A stretch of DNA of 64,000 bases, from assembly GCF_018448495.1 (NCBI RefSeq), contig NZ_CP049902.1, positions 1,674,001-1,738,000 on the forward strand, read 5' to 3'. This document shows, one piece after another, positions 10,165 through 20,307 of this stretch. Source of the DNA: Psychrobacter sp. WY6 (GTDB lineage: Bacteria > Pseudomonadota > Gammaproteobacteria > Pseudomonadales > Moraxellaceae). Numbering within the stretch: position 1 is the stretch's first letter; each line of letters opens with the position of its first letter. A model generated the notes under the pieces. That model had not been told where the DNA came from and made no database searches. It saw only the letters and a program-made list of their open reading frames with translations. A program made the position numbers and the translations under genes.

Positions 10165-10674
10165 ATGAGCAGCACCGATATCGATATTTTAAATGATAAA
10201 GAAATGAAAAGCTTAGCTGAGCAAGGTCTTACGCTGCCATTAACTTATCATACGTTAAAGCATTATTTGCCACACCGTTATCCTTTTCTTTTAGTAGATA
10301 AGATTATTGATTGCACACCTGGTGAGTGCATTACAGGTATTAAGAATGTGACTATCAATGAAGAGTTTTTCAATGGTCATTTTCCTGATGAGCCGATTAT
10401 GCCAGGGGTACTTATGGTTGAGTGCATGGCTCAGGTCTCAGGCGTGCTCGGATTTATCAGTGCTGGTCTAACCGCAGAAGATGGTTATTTATATCTATTT
10501 GCAGGTGTTGATAAAGTCCGTTTTAAGCGTCGAGTGATTCCTGGTGATCAGCTGACTATTCGTGCTAAAACAGTGATGCAGAAGCGCGGTATTTATAAAT
10601 TTGACTGTACTGTACATGTTGACGATGAGTTAGCTGCCAGTGCGCAAATAATGATTGCTCGCCAAGAACAATAA
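10165..10674 (+). CDS. fabZ: 3-hydroxyacyl-[acyl-carrier-protein] dehydratase FabZ
   Basis: It dehydrates 3-hydroxyacyl-ACP during fatty acid elongation and so competes with LpxA/LpxD for the same 3-hydroxyacyl-ACP pool. It has 169 residues; an N-terminal stretch of about 20 residues precedes the hotdog fold. Family motifs are LPHRYPFLLVDKI (catalytic His) and GHFPDEPIMPGVLMVE (catalytic Glu). A good ribosome binding site (AAGGA) precedes the ATG. Its place between lpxD and lpxA is the standard arrangement. Confidence 0.97.
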   Translation: MSSTDIDILNDKEMKSLAEQGLTLPLTYHTLKHYLPHRYPFLLVDKIIDCTPGECITGIKNVTINEEFFNGHFPDEPIMPGVLMVECMAQVSGVLGFISAGLTAEDGYLYLFAGVDKVRFKRRVIPGDQLTIRAKTVMQKRGIYKFDCTVHVDDELAASAQIMIARQEQ

Positions 10675-10705
10675 CGTTTACCAATAGCCATTGTGCCTCG
10701 TAGCC

Positions 10706-10744
10706 GACCTAATTCTTTAAACAAAGCATCTAAAAAATTAGGTC
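10706..10744. other. Inverted repeat between fabZ and lpxA
   Basis: A perfect 9-bp inverted repeat (10706-10714 with 10736-10744) and a 21-base A/T-rich loop sit in the 202-base gap. There is no T tract, so a terminator is unlikely; it could be an mRNA processing or regulatory hairpin. Function unknown. Confidence 0.3.
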
Positions 10745-10876
10745 AAAGCGGGTTACAAGCATTATAATTGACACTCGCATTTAACAGCAGAGCCATGCTT
10801 AGGTTTTCTCATAAAACTAAATTGGCTGTATTTGTTTTACCATTTACTCGCATCAGATCATACAAAGGCCCACATT

Positions 10877-11656
10877 ATGAGTCAGATCCATCCAACAGCA
10901 CTCATCTCACCGTCCGCCCAAATTGATGAGACTGCTATCATTGGTCCGTATTGTATCGTCGGTGATGAGGTCACTATTGGTGCTCACACGGTTCTGCATC
11001 GCCATGTAGTTGTTACCAAATTGACTCGTATTGGTCAACACAATGAGTTTTATCAATTTGCGAGCATTGGCGAAGATCCTCAGGATTTGAAGTATGCTGG
11101 TGAGCGTACTTGGCTTGAGATTGGCGATTATAATACCATTCGAGAAGCCTGTAGTTTACACCGCGGTACCGCACAAGATAGTGAGCTAACTAAAATAGGC
11201 AGCCATAATCTACTGATGGTGAACACTCATGTGGCTCATGATTGTGTGATTGGCGATCATAATGTATTGGCCAACAATGTTGGCGTTGCAGGGCATGTGA
11301 CTATTGGTAATCACACGATCATTGGCGGTAATTCAGGTATTCATCAGTTTTGTACGGTTGATGACTATAGCTTGATTGGGGGCGCAAGTCTGATTCTAAA
11401 AGATGTAGCCGCCTTTACCATGGTATCTGGTAATCCAGCAACGACTCATGGTCTCAATGTGGAAGGCATGCGTCGTAAAGGATGGTCAAAAGAGACAATT
11501 GAGGTATTGCGTCAAGCTTACCGTATGATTTTTAGATCGGGTCTTACGACCGTGCAAGCGCTTGAGGTTTTGAATAATGAGCTGCTACCAAAAGAGCCGA
11601 AAATCCAGTTGCTCATTGATTCACTACAAAAAAGTCGTCGTGGTGTGGTGCGCTAG
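10877..11656 (+). CDS. lpxA: Acyl-[ACP]-UDP-N-acetylglucosamine O-acyltransferase LpxA
   Basis: First enzyme of lipid A synthesis: it transfers a 3-hydroxyacyl chain to UDP-GlcNAc. The frame opens at TTG 10832, but ATG 10877 (MSQIHPTALISPSAQID) matches the family and gives 259 residues. Hexapeptide repeats fill residues 5-190. HVAHDCVIGDHN contains the catalytic His, and GLNVEGMRRKGW plus the helical C-terminus are typical. No lpxB follows, unlike the common lpxD-fabZ-lpxA-lpxB order; a terminator lies about 90 bases downstream. Confidence 0.96.
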   Translation: MSQIHPTALISPSAQIDETAIIGPYCIVGDEVTIGAHTVLHRHVVVTKLTRIGQHNEFYQFASIGEDPQDLKYAGERTWLEIGDYNTIREACSLHRGTAQDSELTKIGSHNLLMVNTHVAHDCVIGDHNVLANNVGVAGHVTIGNHTIIGGNSGIHQFCTVDDYSLIGGASLILKDVAAFTMVSGNPATTHGLNVEGMRRKGWSKETIEVLRQAYRMIFRSGLTTVQALEVLNNELLPKEPKIQLLIDSLQKSRRGVVR

Positions 11657-11743
11657 AACGGCGATTGGCTTTTACTGAAAATCATATATAGTATGCATTC
11701 ATTAATCAGCCAAACTCTTGTCAGTTATAGATAAAATTACCAG

Positions 11744-11771
11744 AAGCCATAACCAATTGTTATGGCTTTTT
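11744..11771 (+). terminator. Rho-independent terminator after lpxA
   Basis: A 10-bp perfect stem (11744-11753 with 11759-11768), a 5-base loop and a short T run follow lpxA. It closes the envelope gene run. The remaining bases up to the symporter gene at 11967 show only a weak inverted repeat near 11859-11877 and no gene. Confidence 0.8.
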
Positions 11772-11966
11772 ATGTTTATGAGCGCTTGACTTTTTTGGTG
11801 GCTTAGCAGAAACTGAGCCTTTACGATATTGTAAACAATTCTTTCTTAATGTTGCTGGACGCCTCACATTGAGGTGTTTATTGAATAGCCTGATATTTCT
11901 CATGGCTATTTATGATAATCAAGGAAGATTATCAGTGATGTTAATTGAAGCACGAGGACGGAAAAA

Positions 11967-13319
11967 ATGGCTATTAATAAACAAGAACATGCACAGTGGA
12001 GCTCAAGTTTTGGCTTCGTATTGGCAGCGGTTGGTTCAGCAGTTGGTTTGGGAAACATATGGAAGTTTCCTTATATGGTCGGTGAAAGCGGTGGTTCAGC
12101 TTTCGTTATCGCTTATTTATTCTGTATCGCGCTGGTAGGTTTTCCGATTCTAGTCGCTGAATGGCTGATTGGTCGCCGTGGACAAAAGAACCCAGTCAAC
12201 ACTTTTGCGGATGTTGCAGCAAGTGAAGGTAAGTCGCGCAGTTGGGGCATCATTGGCGCGTCAGGTATTTTAGGTGGTTTCTTAATTCTATCGTTTTATA
12301 GTGTGATTGGTGGTTGGGCACTCAACTATATTACTAAAGCAGGTACAGGCAGTTTTATTGGTCAAGACAGTGATTCTATTGCTGCGACCTTTGATGCTAT
12401 GTTGGCTTCAGCAGGTACATTGACGATTTGGCATACCGTGTTTATGGCTATTACTGCTTTGATTGTTGGTATTGGTGTGACCAAAGGTATCGAAACTACG
12501 GCTAAAGTCTTAATGCCACTACTAGGCGTGATTTTGTTCGTCATCGTTGGTTATAACGTGATAAACGGTGGTTTTGGTGAAGCAGTGGCTTATTTATTCA
12601 CACCAGATCTTAGCAAGTTGACTGGCGATGTGATGCTTGCAGCATTGGGTCATGCCTTCTTCACTCTATCTATTGGTATGGGTATTATGATTGCTTATGG
12701 CTCATATTTGGGTCGTGAAGTGAACTTACTAAAAACCGCCCGTACTGTTGTGATTTTAGATACGGTTATTGCTTTGGCTGCTGGTCTAGCAATCTTCCCA
12801 ATCATCTTTAGCAATGGTTTAGACCCTGCTTCAGGTCCTGGTCTTATCTTTGTCAGCCTACCGATCGCTTTTGGTAGCATGGGCGCAGGGACGATCATTG
12901 GTACGTTGTTCTTCTTACTTATTACTTTTGCTGCTATTACCTCATCAATCTCATTGCTTGAGCCAACCGTTGAGTTTTTAGAAGAACGTACACCGATGAG
13001 TCGTACGGTATCAACCATCGTTGCCAGTACAGTGATTTGGCTATTAGGCGTTGCGGCATTACTATCATTTAACCTATGGTCTGACTTCACTATCATGGGG
13101 AACGGTATCTTTGATGCATTGGATAAAATTACCAGTAAATTCCTTCTCCCGCTAACTGGTCTTGCTGCAATTATTTTCGTTGGTTGGCAAATGGATCAAC
13201 GCAGTATTCAACAAGAGCTTGGTCTGTCTAATAGTGCATGGCAATTATGGCAAATCGTTGCTAAGTTTGTAGCACCGATTGCCGTGATCGTGGTATTTGT
13301 AACCTCGTTAATGGGCTAG
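11967..13319 (+). CDS. Sodium-dependent transporter, neurotransmitter:sodium symporter family
   Basis: A membrane protein that probably imports an amino acid or similar solute with sodium. It has 450 residues with about 11-12 hydrophobic segments. The N-terminal family signature is clear: SAVGLGNIWKFPYMVGESGG, the unwound TM1 region that binds sodium and substrate, followed by FPILVAEWLIGRRG. A GAGGA ribosome binding site precedes the ATG. It sits alone between two terminators, so it is its own unit. Bacterial members vary in substrate (tryptophan, tyrosine, leucine and others), and the sequence does not settle which. Confidence 0.92.
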   Translation: MAINKQEHAQWSSSFGFVLAAVGSAVGLGNIWKFPYMVGESGGSAFVIAYLFCIALVGFPILVAEWLIGRRGQKNPVNTFADVAASEGKSRSWGIIGASGILGGFLILSFYSVIGGWALNYITKAGTGSFIGQDSDSIAATFDAMLASAGTLTIWHTVFMAITALIVGIGVTKGIETTAKVLMPLLGVILFVIVGYNVINGGFGEAVAYLFTPDLSKLTGDVMLAALGHAFFTLSIGMGIMIAYGSYLGREVNLLKTARTVVILDTVIALAAGLAIFPIIFSNGLDPASGPGLIFVSLPIAFGSMGAGTIIGTLFFLLITFAAITSSISLLEPTVEFLEERTPMSRTVSTIVASTVIWLLGVAALLSFNLWSDFTIMGNGIFDALDKITSKFLLPLTGLAAIIFVGWQMDQRSIQQELGLSNSAWQLWQIVAKFVAPIAVIVVFVTSLMG

Positions 13320-13354
13320 TACTGATTAACTAGAAATAATAAAAGCAACACACT

Positions 13355-13388
13355 AAAAAGGGCTTAAGATAATTCTTAAGCCCTTTTT
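13355..13388. terminator. Bidirectional terminator between symporter gene and tgt
   Basis: A perfect 14-bp stem (13355-13368 with 13375-13388) with a 6-base loop, flanked by A5 and T5, lies between converging genes. It can stop transcripts from both sides. Confidence 0.9.
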
Positions 13389-13415
13389 ATAGCTATGACA
13401 ATGGCAAAAGTATGA

Positions 13416-14615
<1,200 letters not shown>

Positions 14616-14668
14616 TTAGCAGTTTTTTTGGACATGGATGTTTATGAGGTATTGATATATCTGATAAA

Positions 14669-14712
14669 TGTGTCTTTTGGTTAATAGTATTTTGTCATAA
14701 CCAAAAGACACA
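14669..14712. repeat. Perfect 15-bp inverted repeat between divergent tgt and SOUL gene
   Basis: TGTGTCTTTTGGTTA at 14669-14683 pairs perfectly with 14698-14712 across a 14-base spacer. It lies between two divergently transcribed starts, where a terminator would not be expected, and there is no T tract. It could be an operator palindrome or a small dispersed repeat. Confidence 0.7.
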
Positions 14713-14803
14713 GACAGTACTTATGAGTAGTTGGTAAAGTAGAAATCATAATGGCGAGACAGTAACCATTGCTAACCGATGTTTTAACTGCTGGAGACAT
14801 ACT

Positions 14804-15454
14804 ATGAAAAAGGTAACCTACTTATTATTAAGTGGTTCATTATTAACCTCAGGAGCAGCTATGGCGACCGAAGAGCCGAATTATACAGTGTTGTCGCAAA
14901 TGGATGACTTTGAGCTGCGTCGTTACGATAAGCAGCTAGTGGCACAAACGTTGGTAAGTGGTGACCAAGACTCAGCGAGTCGCGAAGGGTTTAAAGTGTT
15001 AGCCGACTATATATTTGGCAATAATACAGCGCCAACTGGCGGCAGTAGTAAAATTAGCATGACTGCGCCCGTTACAATGCAGCCTAATAACAAAAAGAGT
15101 GATAGCGAATCACAGAAAATTGCGATGACAGCACCAGTAAGCATGCAGCAAGACGATGGTAAGTGGCGTGTACAATTTACTATGCCCAGTCAATATACGA
15201 TGCAAACACTGCCAAAGCCTAATAATCCAAACATCACGATTACCGAGGTGCCAGCACAGACGTACGGTGTGATTAAGTTTTCAGGGTTGGCAGGCAGTAA
15301 AAAAGTAGCGACTAAAACGGAAGAGCTACAATCTTGGATGCAAACCCAAAATTTGACTATAACGGGCGAGCCTGAACTGGCGCGTTATAATCCGCCTTGG
15401 ACACTGCCTTTTTTGCGCCGTAATGAAGTGATGATTGCTTACAAGACAAAGTAA
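14804..15454 (+). CDS. SOUL heme-binding family protein, exported
   Basis: A 216-residue protein with an N-terminal signal peptide (about residues 1-21, ending SGAAMATEE) and a SOUL/HBP domain. The family signature M-T-A-P-V occurs twice (ISMTAPVTMQ and IAMTAPVSMQ), along with FELRRYDKQLVAQT near the N-terminus and RYNPPWTLPFLRRNEV at the C-terminus. SOUL proteins bind heme or porphyrins in some organisms, but many bacterial members have no proven ligand, so a role in heme handling is only possible. A GGAG ribosome binding site precedes the start. It converges with asd. Confidence 0.9.
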   Translation: MKKVTYLLLSGSLLTSGAAMATEEPNYTVLSQMDDFELRRYDKQLVAQTLVSGDQDSASREGFKVLADYIFGNNTAPTGGSSKISMTAPVTMQPNNKKSDSESQKIAMTAPVSMQQDDGKWRVQFTMPSQYTMQTLPKPNNPNITITEVPAQTYGVIKFSGLAGSKKVATKTEELQSWMQTQNLTITGEPELARYNPPWTLPFLRRNEVMIAYKTK

Positions 15455-15565
15455 TACTAGCCTCAAAGTATAAGATGAGCGTTGTCACATTTGCTGAGCT
15501 TGTTATAAGTAGGACTTGCATTTGTTTGCCGTGCTATTCAAATTTTTGGAAGTGGTACGCCCATA

Positions 15566-15593
15566 AAAAAAGACAGCATTTGCTGTCTTTTTT
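15566..15593. terminator. Bidirectional terminator between SOUL gene and asd
   Basis: A 13-bp A6...T6 stem (15566-15578 with 15581-15593) lies between converging genes and suits termination on both strands. Confidence 0.88.
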
Positions 15594-15618
15594 GTACTGA
15601 CTTTTTAAGAAAATAAAC

Positions 15619-16752
15619 TTAGTCTTTTTGCTCACGGATGATATTCAGCATACGACGTAGCGGCTCGGCTGCGCCCCATAATAATTGATCACCAACGGTA
15701 AATGCGCCTAGATACTCAGGGCCCATATTGAGCTTACGCAAGCGACCTAGTGCAACTGTCAATGTACCAGTCACTGCCACTGGCGTTAAACGATTCATAG
15801 TCGCTTCTTTGTCGTCTTCGACCAAGTCCAGCCATTCATTGCCGCTGTTTTTAAGTGCTGCTTCGATTTCTTCTAGCGGAATGTCTTTTTTGAGCTTGAT
15901 GGTAAGGCCTTGCGCATGACAGCGCATCGCGCCAACGCGCACACACATGCCGTCGATAGCAATCTTATCGGCTTCAGAATTACCAAGGATTTTATTGGTC
16001 TCGACACCGCCTTTCCATTCTTCTTTTGACTGTTTGTTTTCTAACTGAACATCGATATAGGGGATCAAGCTACCTGCTAGTGGCACACCAAAGTATCGCT
16101 TAGGAAAATCATCTGAGCGCTGAGTCTGAGCGATTTTTTTATCAATCTCAAGGATGGCGCTGGCAGGATCAGCCAACTCGTCTTTGACCGCATTGTGTAG
16201 CACGCCCATGCCAGCGATTAATTCGCGCATGTTGTTAGCACCAGAGCCACTAGCGGCCTGATAAGTCATGGCGCTGACCCATTCTACCCAGCCTTTATTA
16301 AACAGCTCACCAATCGCCATGAGCATCAATGACACGGTACAGTTACCACCGATAAAGTCTTTTTTGCCATTGGCTAGGGCGCTGTCAATAACGGCGCGAT
16401 TGACTGGATCGAGAATGATGATGCTGTCATCTTCCATTCGCAAGGTGCTTGCCGCATCAATCCAGTAGCCATTCCAGCCACTATCACGTAGCGGTTGATG
16501 GACTTGCGAGGTATAGTCGCCGCCTTGGCAGGTAATGATGACATCACAAGCTGCTAGCGCGTCAATATCATGAGCATCTTTTAATTGGCCGGTATGAATA
16601 CCATCAAGGCTTGGGGCATCACCACCTGCGTTGCTGGTTGAGAAAAACACGGGTGTAATACCGTCAAAGTCTTTTTCCTCAGTCATACGTTGTATTAATA
16701 CTGAACCGACCATGCCGCGCCAGCCTACCAAGCCTACTGTTAAATTACTCAT
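15619..16752 (-). CDS. asd: Aspartate-semialdehyde dehydrogenase
   Basis: It reduces aspartyl phosphate to aspartate semialdehyde for lysine/diaminopimelate, threonine and methionine synthesis. I use the ATG at 16752 ([20 protein letters not shown]), since AAGGA lies about 9 bases upstream; an in-frame TTG at 16761 would add three residues. The product has 377 residues. The NADP-binding [11 protein letters not shown], active-site Cys in [12 protein letters not shown], and the C-terminal [27 protein letters not shown] are all present, typical of the gammaproteobacterial long Asd type. Confidence 0.96.
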   Translation of the reverse strand: MSNLTVGLVGWRGMVGSVLIQRMTEEKDFDGITPVFFSTSNAGGDAPSLDGIHTGQLKDAHDIDALAACDVIITCQGGDYTSQVHQPLRDSGWNGYWIDAASTLRMEDDSIIILDPVNRAVIDSALANGKKDFIGGNCTVSLMLMAIGELFNKGWVEWVSAMTYQAASGSGANNMRELIAGMGVLHNAVKDELADPASAILEIDKKIAQTQRSDDFPKRYFGVPLAGSLIPYIDVQLENKQSKEEWKGGVETNKILGNSEADKIAIDGMCVRVGAMRCHAQGLTIKLKKDIPLEEIEAALKNSGNEWLDLVEDDKEATMNRLTPVAVTGTLTVALGRLRKLNMGPEYLGAFTVGDQLLWGAAEPLRRMLNIIREQKD

Positions 16753-17134
16753 GAAACTCAATCCTTTTTACCATAAATTGTTGCATTGTCAGCCGATAAC
16801 AATGCCGTGAATAGCCATAAAAAGCAAGGCGTTTTGGCCGTTTTTAGTGGTTTTTCATACACTATTAATGATGTTCAGTATAACTTTAAGTTATTAACCT
16901 AATGGCGATAGTGGCGATGCCTCACTCGCCACAAGTAGATAGCCCTAAAAATAAGTTCGTCCGTAGTATTCGTTATGGTGGGCGAATTAAAAGTGTAATG
17001 TTTTATAGCGGTTAACGAATAATCCATGCTCATCAGTAGGCGATAACCTTCTGAAATGCTAAAGTAAACAGCTAACGTCAGTTCAGTTAAAACCATGGCG
17101 ATATTCATCATTTAATAGACGGCTAATACATACT

Positions 17135-18259
17135 ATGGATCTCTCACTATTATATTACAGCATACAGTGGCTAGCAGGATTCATCGCATTTGTGACGATT
17201 TGGGGCTGGATACCACTGGATAATTGGTGGGTGCGCGGTGTTGAATTTCCGCGTATTCAGATCATGGTGTTGGGTGTCATCGCTTGGATTGGTATGCTGA
17301 TTTTTTGGTCAGAGTGGCAGCTGGGACAGTGGCTGTTATTTACCGTCTTAAGCATTACATTAGCCTTTCAGCTTAGGATGGTATTGCCTTATACCAAGCT
17401 ATGGAAAAAAGAAGTTCAAAAGGCAAAAGACAAGCCAGAAGGGCAGGCGCATCAACTAAAAATAATGGTATCAAACGTACTAACGCCCAATGATGACACC
17501 CAAAAATTGGTGGATTTGGTGAAGCAAAGACAGCCTGATATTTTAATTACGCTAGAGAGTGATGAAAAATGGGAAAAAGCGCTGCATCAAATCGAGGCTG
17601 ATTATCCTTACACCGTAAAAGTGCCACTAGACAATCTGTATGGGATGCATCTTTATTCTAAGCTTGAGTTGATTGATCCTGAAGTTAAGTACTTGATGAT
17701 TGATGACATACCTTCTATTCATGCCCAACTGCGCCTGCAAAGTGGTCGCGTGATTTGGTTGTATTGCTTGCATCCCATGCCGCCGAGTCCGACGGAAGCG
17801 GATAAGTCTACTACCCGCGATGCTGAGCTATTGATGGTTGGCAAGCACATCAAAGAAAACAAGCAAACGGCGATATTGGCAGGCGACCTCAATGATGTAG
17901 CATGGTCAAAGACCACGCGACGCTTTCAACGTATCTCGGGATTGTTGGATCCGCGTATTGGTCGACATTTTATCAATACGTTTCATGTCAGCTATCCATT
18001 TTTACGTTGGGCGCTGGATCATATTTTCCATAGTGCTTGCTTTACGGTGGTAGATATTCGGCGTATGCCGTCGATAGGTTCGGATCACTTTCCTGTTATG
18101 ACGACTTTACAATACGAACCAGAAGAGGAGAGCAATCAAGCGCAAAATGCCCCTACTGCAGAAGCGGAAGATATAAAAGAGACTGATAATAAAATAGTAG
18201 AAGGTAAAAAAGAAGGTGAAAAAGTCTCAAAGGAACATGCAGAAGAGCAGAGAAGTTAG
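17135..18259 (+). CDS. Endonuclease/exonuclease/phosphatase-fold membrane protein
   Basis: A 374-residue protein with about three N-terminal membrane segments (residues 1-85) followed by an EEP/DNase I-like domain. Catalytic-type motifs are KIMVSNVLTPNDD, ITLESDEKW, AILAGDLNDVAWSKTTRR, and GSDHFPVMTTL. This membrane-anchored EEP arrangement is common in proteobacteria and mostly uncharacterised; phosphodiesterase activity toward nucleic acid, inositol phosphate or lipid is possible. The last 50 residues are a Lys/Glu-rich tail that looks disordered. No clear ribosome binding site was seen. The 16753-17134 gap before it holds no gene, only a short hairpin near 16915. Confidence 0.85.
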   Translation: MDLSLLYYSIQWLAGFIAFVTIWGWIPLDNWWVRGVEFPRIQIMVLGVIAWIGMLIFWSEWQLGQWLLFTVLSITLAFQLRMVLPYTKLWKKEVQKAKDKPEGQAHQLKIMVSNVLTPNDDTQKLVDLVKQRQPDILITLESDEKWEKALHQIEADYPYTVKVPLDNLYGMHLYSKLELIDPEVKYLMIDDIPSIHAQLRLQSGRVIWLYCLHPMPPSPTEADKSTTRDAELLMVGKHIKENKQTAILAGDLNDVAWSKTTRRFQRISGLLDPRIGRHFINTFHVSYPFLRWALDHIFHSACFTVVDIRRMPSIGSDHFPVMTTLQYEPEEESNQAQNAPTAEAEDIKETDNKIVEGKKEGEKVSKEHAEEQRS

Positions 18260-18307
18260 GGTTGATAGCCTGCCAATACTATAGCCATCGTATGATGCAA
18301 TGTTAAA

Positions 18308-18353
18308 AGAGGCTGTAAGCATATGCTTACGTTAAATAAGGTCTTTAGCCTCT
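18308..18353 (+). other. Hairpin with nested 16-bp palindrome after the EEP gene
   Basis: AGAGGCT (18308-18314) pairs with 18347-18353, and directly inside lies the perfect palindrome GTAAGCATATGCTTAC (18315-18330). There is no T tract. It may be a 3' end processing structure for the upstream mRNA or part of a small RNA. Confidence 0.35.
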
Positions 18354-18527
18354 AGTCGCATTAAACTGATTACCCTACAATACCTGCATCAACACAAGGA
18401 TACGCATGGATGCAGTGTTGAGACAGTATCAATAAAACACAGGTCAGCCCGCTGTCTTATAGGATACTGTTTATGACTTAGGATGAGTCAGCATGGAAGA
18501 AATAATAACAACAATATGAAGCGCCAT

Positions 18528-18566
18528 AGCCCCGAACCAATCGCCCTAGGTTCGGGGCTTTTCTTT
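18528..18566 (+). terminator. Strong GC-rich terminator hairpin, orphan position
   Basis: An 11-bp perfect stem (18528-18538 with 18549-18559) with a 10-base loop is followed by TTTTCTTT. It lies 270 bases after the nearest same-strand gene, so it may close that transcript or an unannotated small RNA from 18260-18560. Confidence 0.75.
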
Positions 18567-18679
18567 GTGTGCGTAATGCTTACATTTATTTTATTCGATA
18601 TTCTTGTGTTTGGATATGCTGCAATATATTTAAGATGACCTTCTGATTATTTTTAGCGCATAAATAAATGTCAATAAAG

Positions 18680-18711
18680 AAAGGGTACATGCATTAGCAT
18701 ATACCCTTTTT
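18680..18711. terminator. Terminator downstream of surA (minus strand)
   Basis: A 13-bp stem with one mismatch (18680-18692 with 18697-18709) and a 4-base loop. It has T5 on the plus side and a T-rich flank on the minus side, 40 bases after the surA stop. Confidence 0.75.
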
Positions 18712-18753
18712 GACAAAGCATTATTAGATTTGACTTATCGATGCCTATATCAG

Positions 18754-20157
18754 TTAGCCAAGTACTTGGATGTAAGCACCTGCGCGTAGCTCTTGTAGCC
18801 AGTCTTCTTTGGCTTGCGGTGCTAAGCGCTGATAAAGCGCTTGACGTGCCATGTTGCGACGATATTGATCGCTAATATCTTGTTGGCGTTTGCCGTCTAT
18901 TTTCAATATATGCCAGCCAAACTGGGTTTTGAAAGGAGCAGAGTAGTCACCAACCGCCGTATTTTTCATCATGGCTTCGAATGGACCAATCATATCTTCT
19001 TCGCTCACCCAATCAAGATCGCCACCGCGGCCAGCGGAACCGGGATCATCTGAATAGGTCGATGCTAAACCAGCAAAATCAGCGCCGCTGCGTAGCTGTT
19101 CATACAAATCATTAATCTTTTGCTCAGCAAGCGCGTCTGTCTGTAGCTCATCAACTTTTACCAATATGTGACGAGTACGCCACTGTGGTATCAGCATAGT
19201 GTCGCTGGCTTTTTTGTCAGCAAGTTTGATGATGTCGATGCCTTCAGGCGTTATTAGTGGTGCGCTGACCGCACCAACCTCAAGTTTGGTAATCTCACTT
19301 GATAGCTCTGTAGGTAGAGAAGCGGCTTTATGAAAGCCCATATCGCCACCTTGTAGCGGAATAGGATAGTTGCCTTGGCTGGCAGCGACCGCTTCAGCGA
19401 CATCAACGTTTGGTGCAAGCAGGCGAGTACGCAGAGCTTCTGCTACCTTTAAAGCCTCATTGCGTTGGGCTTCTGAGAGTCGGCTGTAGTCATCCATGTA
19501 AGGCACTCGTACATGAATCGTTTGATACTCACTCTGGTTTAAGCGCTTGGCTTCAGGCGAGGCCAAAAATGCATCAATATCTTGTTCGCTAATGCGCACG
19601 CGGTTACCGATTTGGCGCTGTTGCAAGGCTTGAATGGCTGCGTCTTCGATTAATTGCGCACGTAGCGCCGCATAGCTACCAGGTTTTGCTGCGTCCAAAC
19701 GCTGTTGCAAAGCTGAGATGCTCGTCAGCCCTTCTGCTTGCGCGATTTGACCAAGGCGTTGATTAATAGCCGCTTCATCAGGGTTTAAACCGACGCGCTT
19801 AACCATGGACAGTTGTAACTCACGCAATATGAGCGCATTTAACACCTCAGACTGTAGTTGTGCTGAGTTTGCTATTGGTTCACCAGCCGCTTGTGCACGT
19901 GCTTGTGCTTGGGTAGTAGCATCGATCAAATCGCTCTTTAAGATAGCATTTTCATTGACTAAAGCAATAATGCCATCGGTGCTATTGGCTGGCGTCAAAC
20001 GATTGACGTTATTCTGCGCGGTCACGGCATTTGCTTGAGTCGCTTGTGATTTTGCAGGTTTAACGGTGGCAGCTTGGGCGCTCAATGTAAGCGCAAGGCT
20101 GGCACTCATAGCTAGCAATACAGCACGGCTGGTTTGACGTAAAGAAAAAAATCTCAT
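18754..20157 (-). CDS. surA: Periplasmic peptidyl-prolyl isomerase/chaperone SurA
   Basis: It escorts unfolded outer membrane proteins across the periplasm to BamA. I choose the ATG at 20157 (MRFFSLRQTSRAVLLAM) because AGGAG lies 5-6 bases upstream; the frame extends seven codons further to 20178. The product has 467 residues with a signal peptide ending near SAQAAT, a SurA N-domain (about residues 50-190) and two parvulin domains. The second is canonical: RTRHILVKVDELQT, FAGLASTYSDDPGSAGRGGD, and GWHILKIDGKR. It follows lptD on the same strand, the usual lptD-surA pair. Confidence 0.95.
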   Translation of the reverse strand: MRFFSLRQTSRAVLLAMSASLALTLSAQAATVKPAKSQATQANAVTAQNNVNRLTPANSTDGIIALVNENAILKSDLIDATTQAQARAQAAGEPIANSAQLQSEVLNALILRELQLSMVKRVGLNPDEAAINQRLGQIAQAEGLTSISALQQRLDAAKPGSYAALRAQLIEDAAIQALQQRQIGNRVRISEQDIDAFLASPEAKRLNQSEYQTIHVRVPYMDDYSRLSEAQRNEALKVAEALRTRLLAPNVDVAEAVAASQGNYPIPLQGGDMGFHKAASLPTELSSEITKLEVGAVSAPLITPEGIDIIKLADKKASDTMLIPQWRTRHILVKVDELQTDALAEQKINDLYEQLRSGADFAGLASTYSDDPGSAGRGGDLDWVSEEDMIGPFEAMMKNTAVGDYSAPFKTQFGWHILKIDGKRQQDISDQYRRNMARQALYQRLAPQAKEDWLQELRAGAYIQVLG

Positions 20158-20307
20158 GATGCTCCTCATCAATGTCATCGCATCGGATGGTAGTTGGTCA
20201 ACGCTGTTTAATACTTTTAACAGTCAAATATCAGACAGGGTTGACCATAATAGGGTTACAAACTGGGTTATGAAATATATAGTAAAAATATTTATACAAG
20301 CACGGTC

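Noticed and set aside
12695-13096. 133-codon minus-strand frame inside the NSS symporter gene
   Set aside because: Antisense shadow of a clearly conserved gene.
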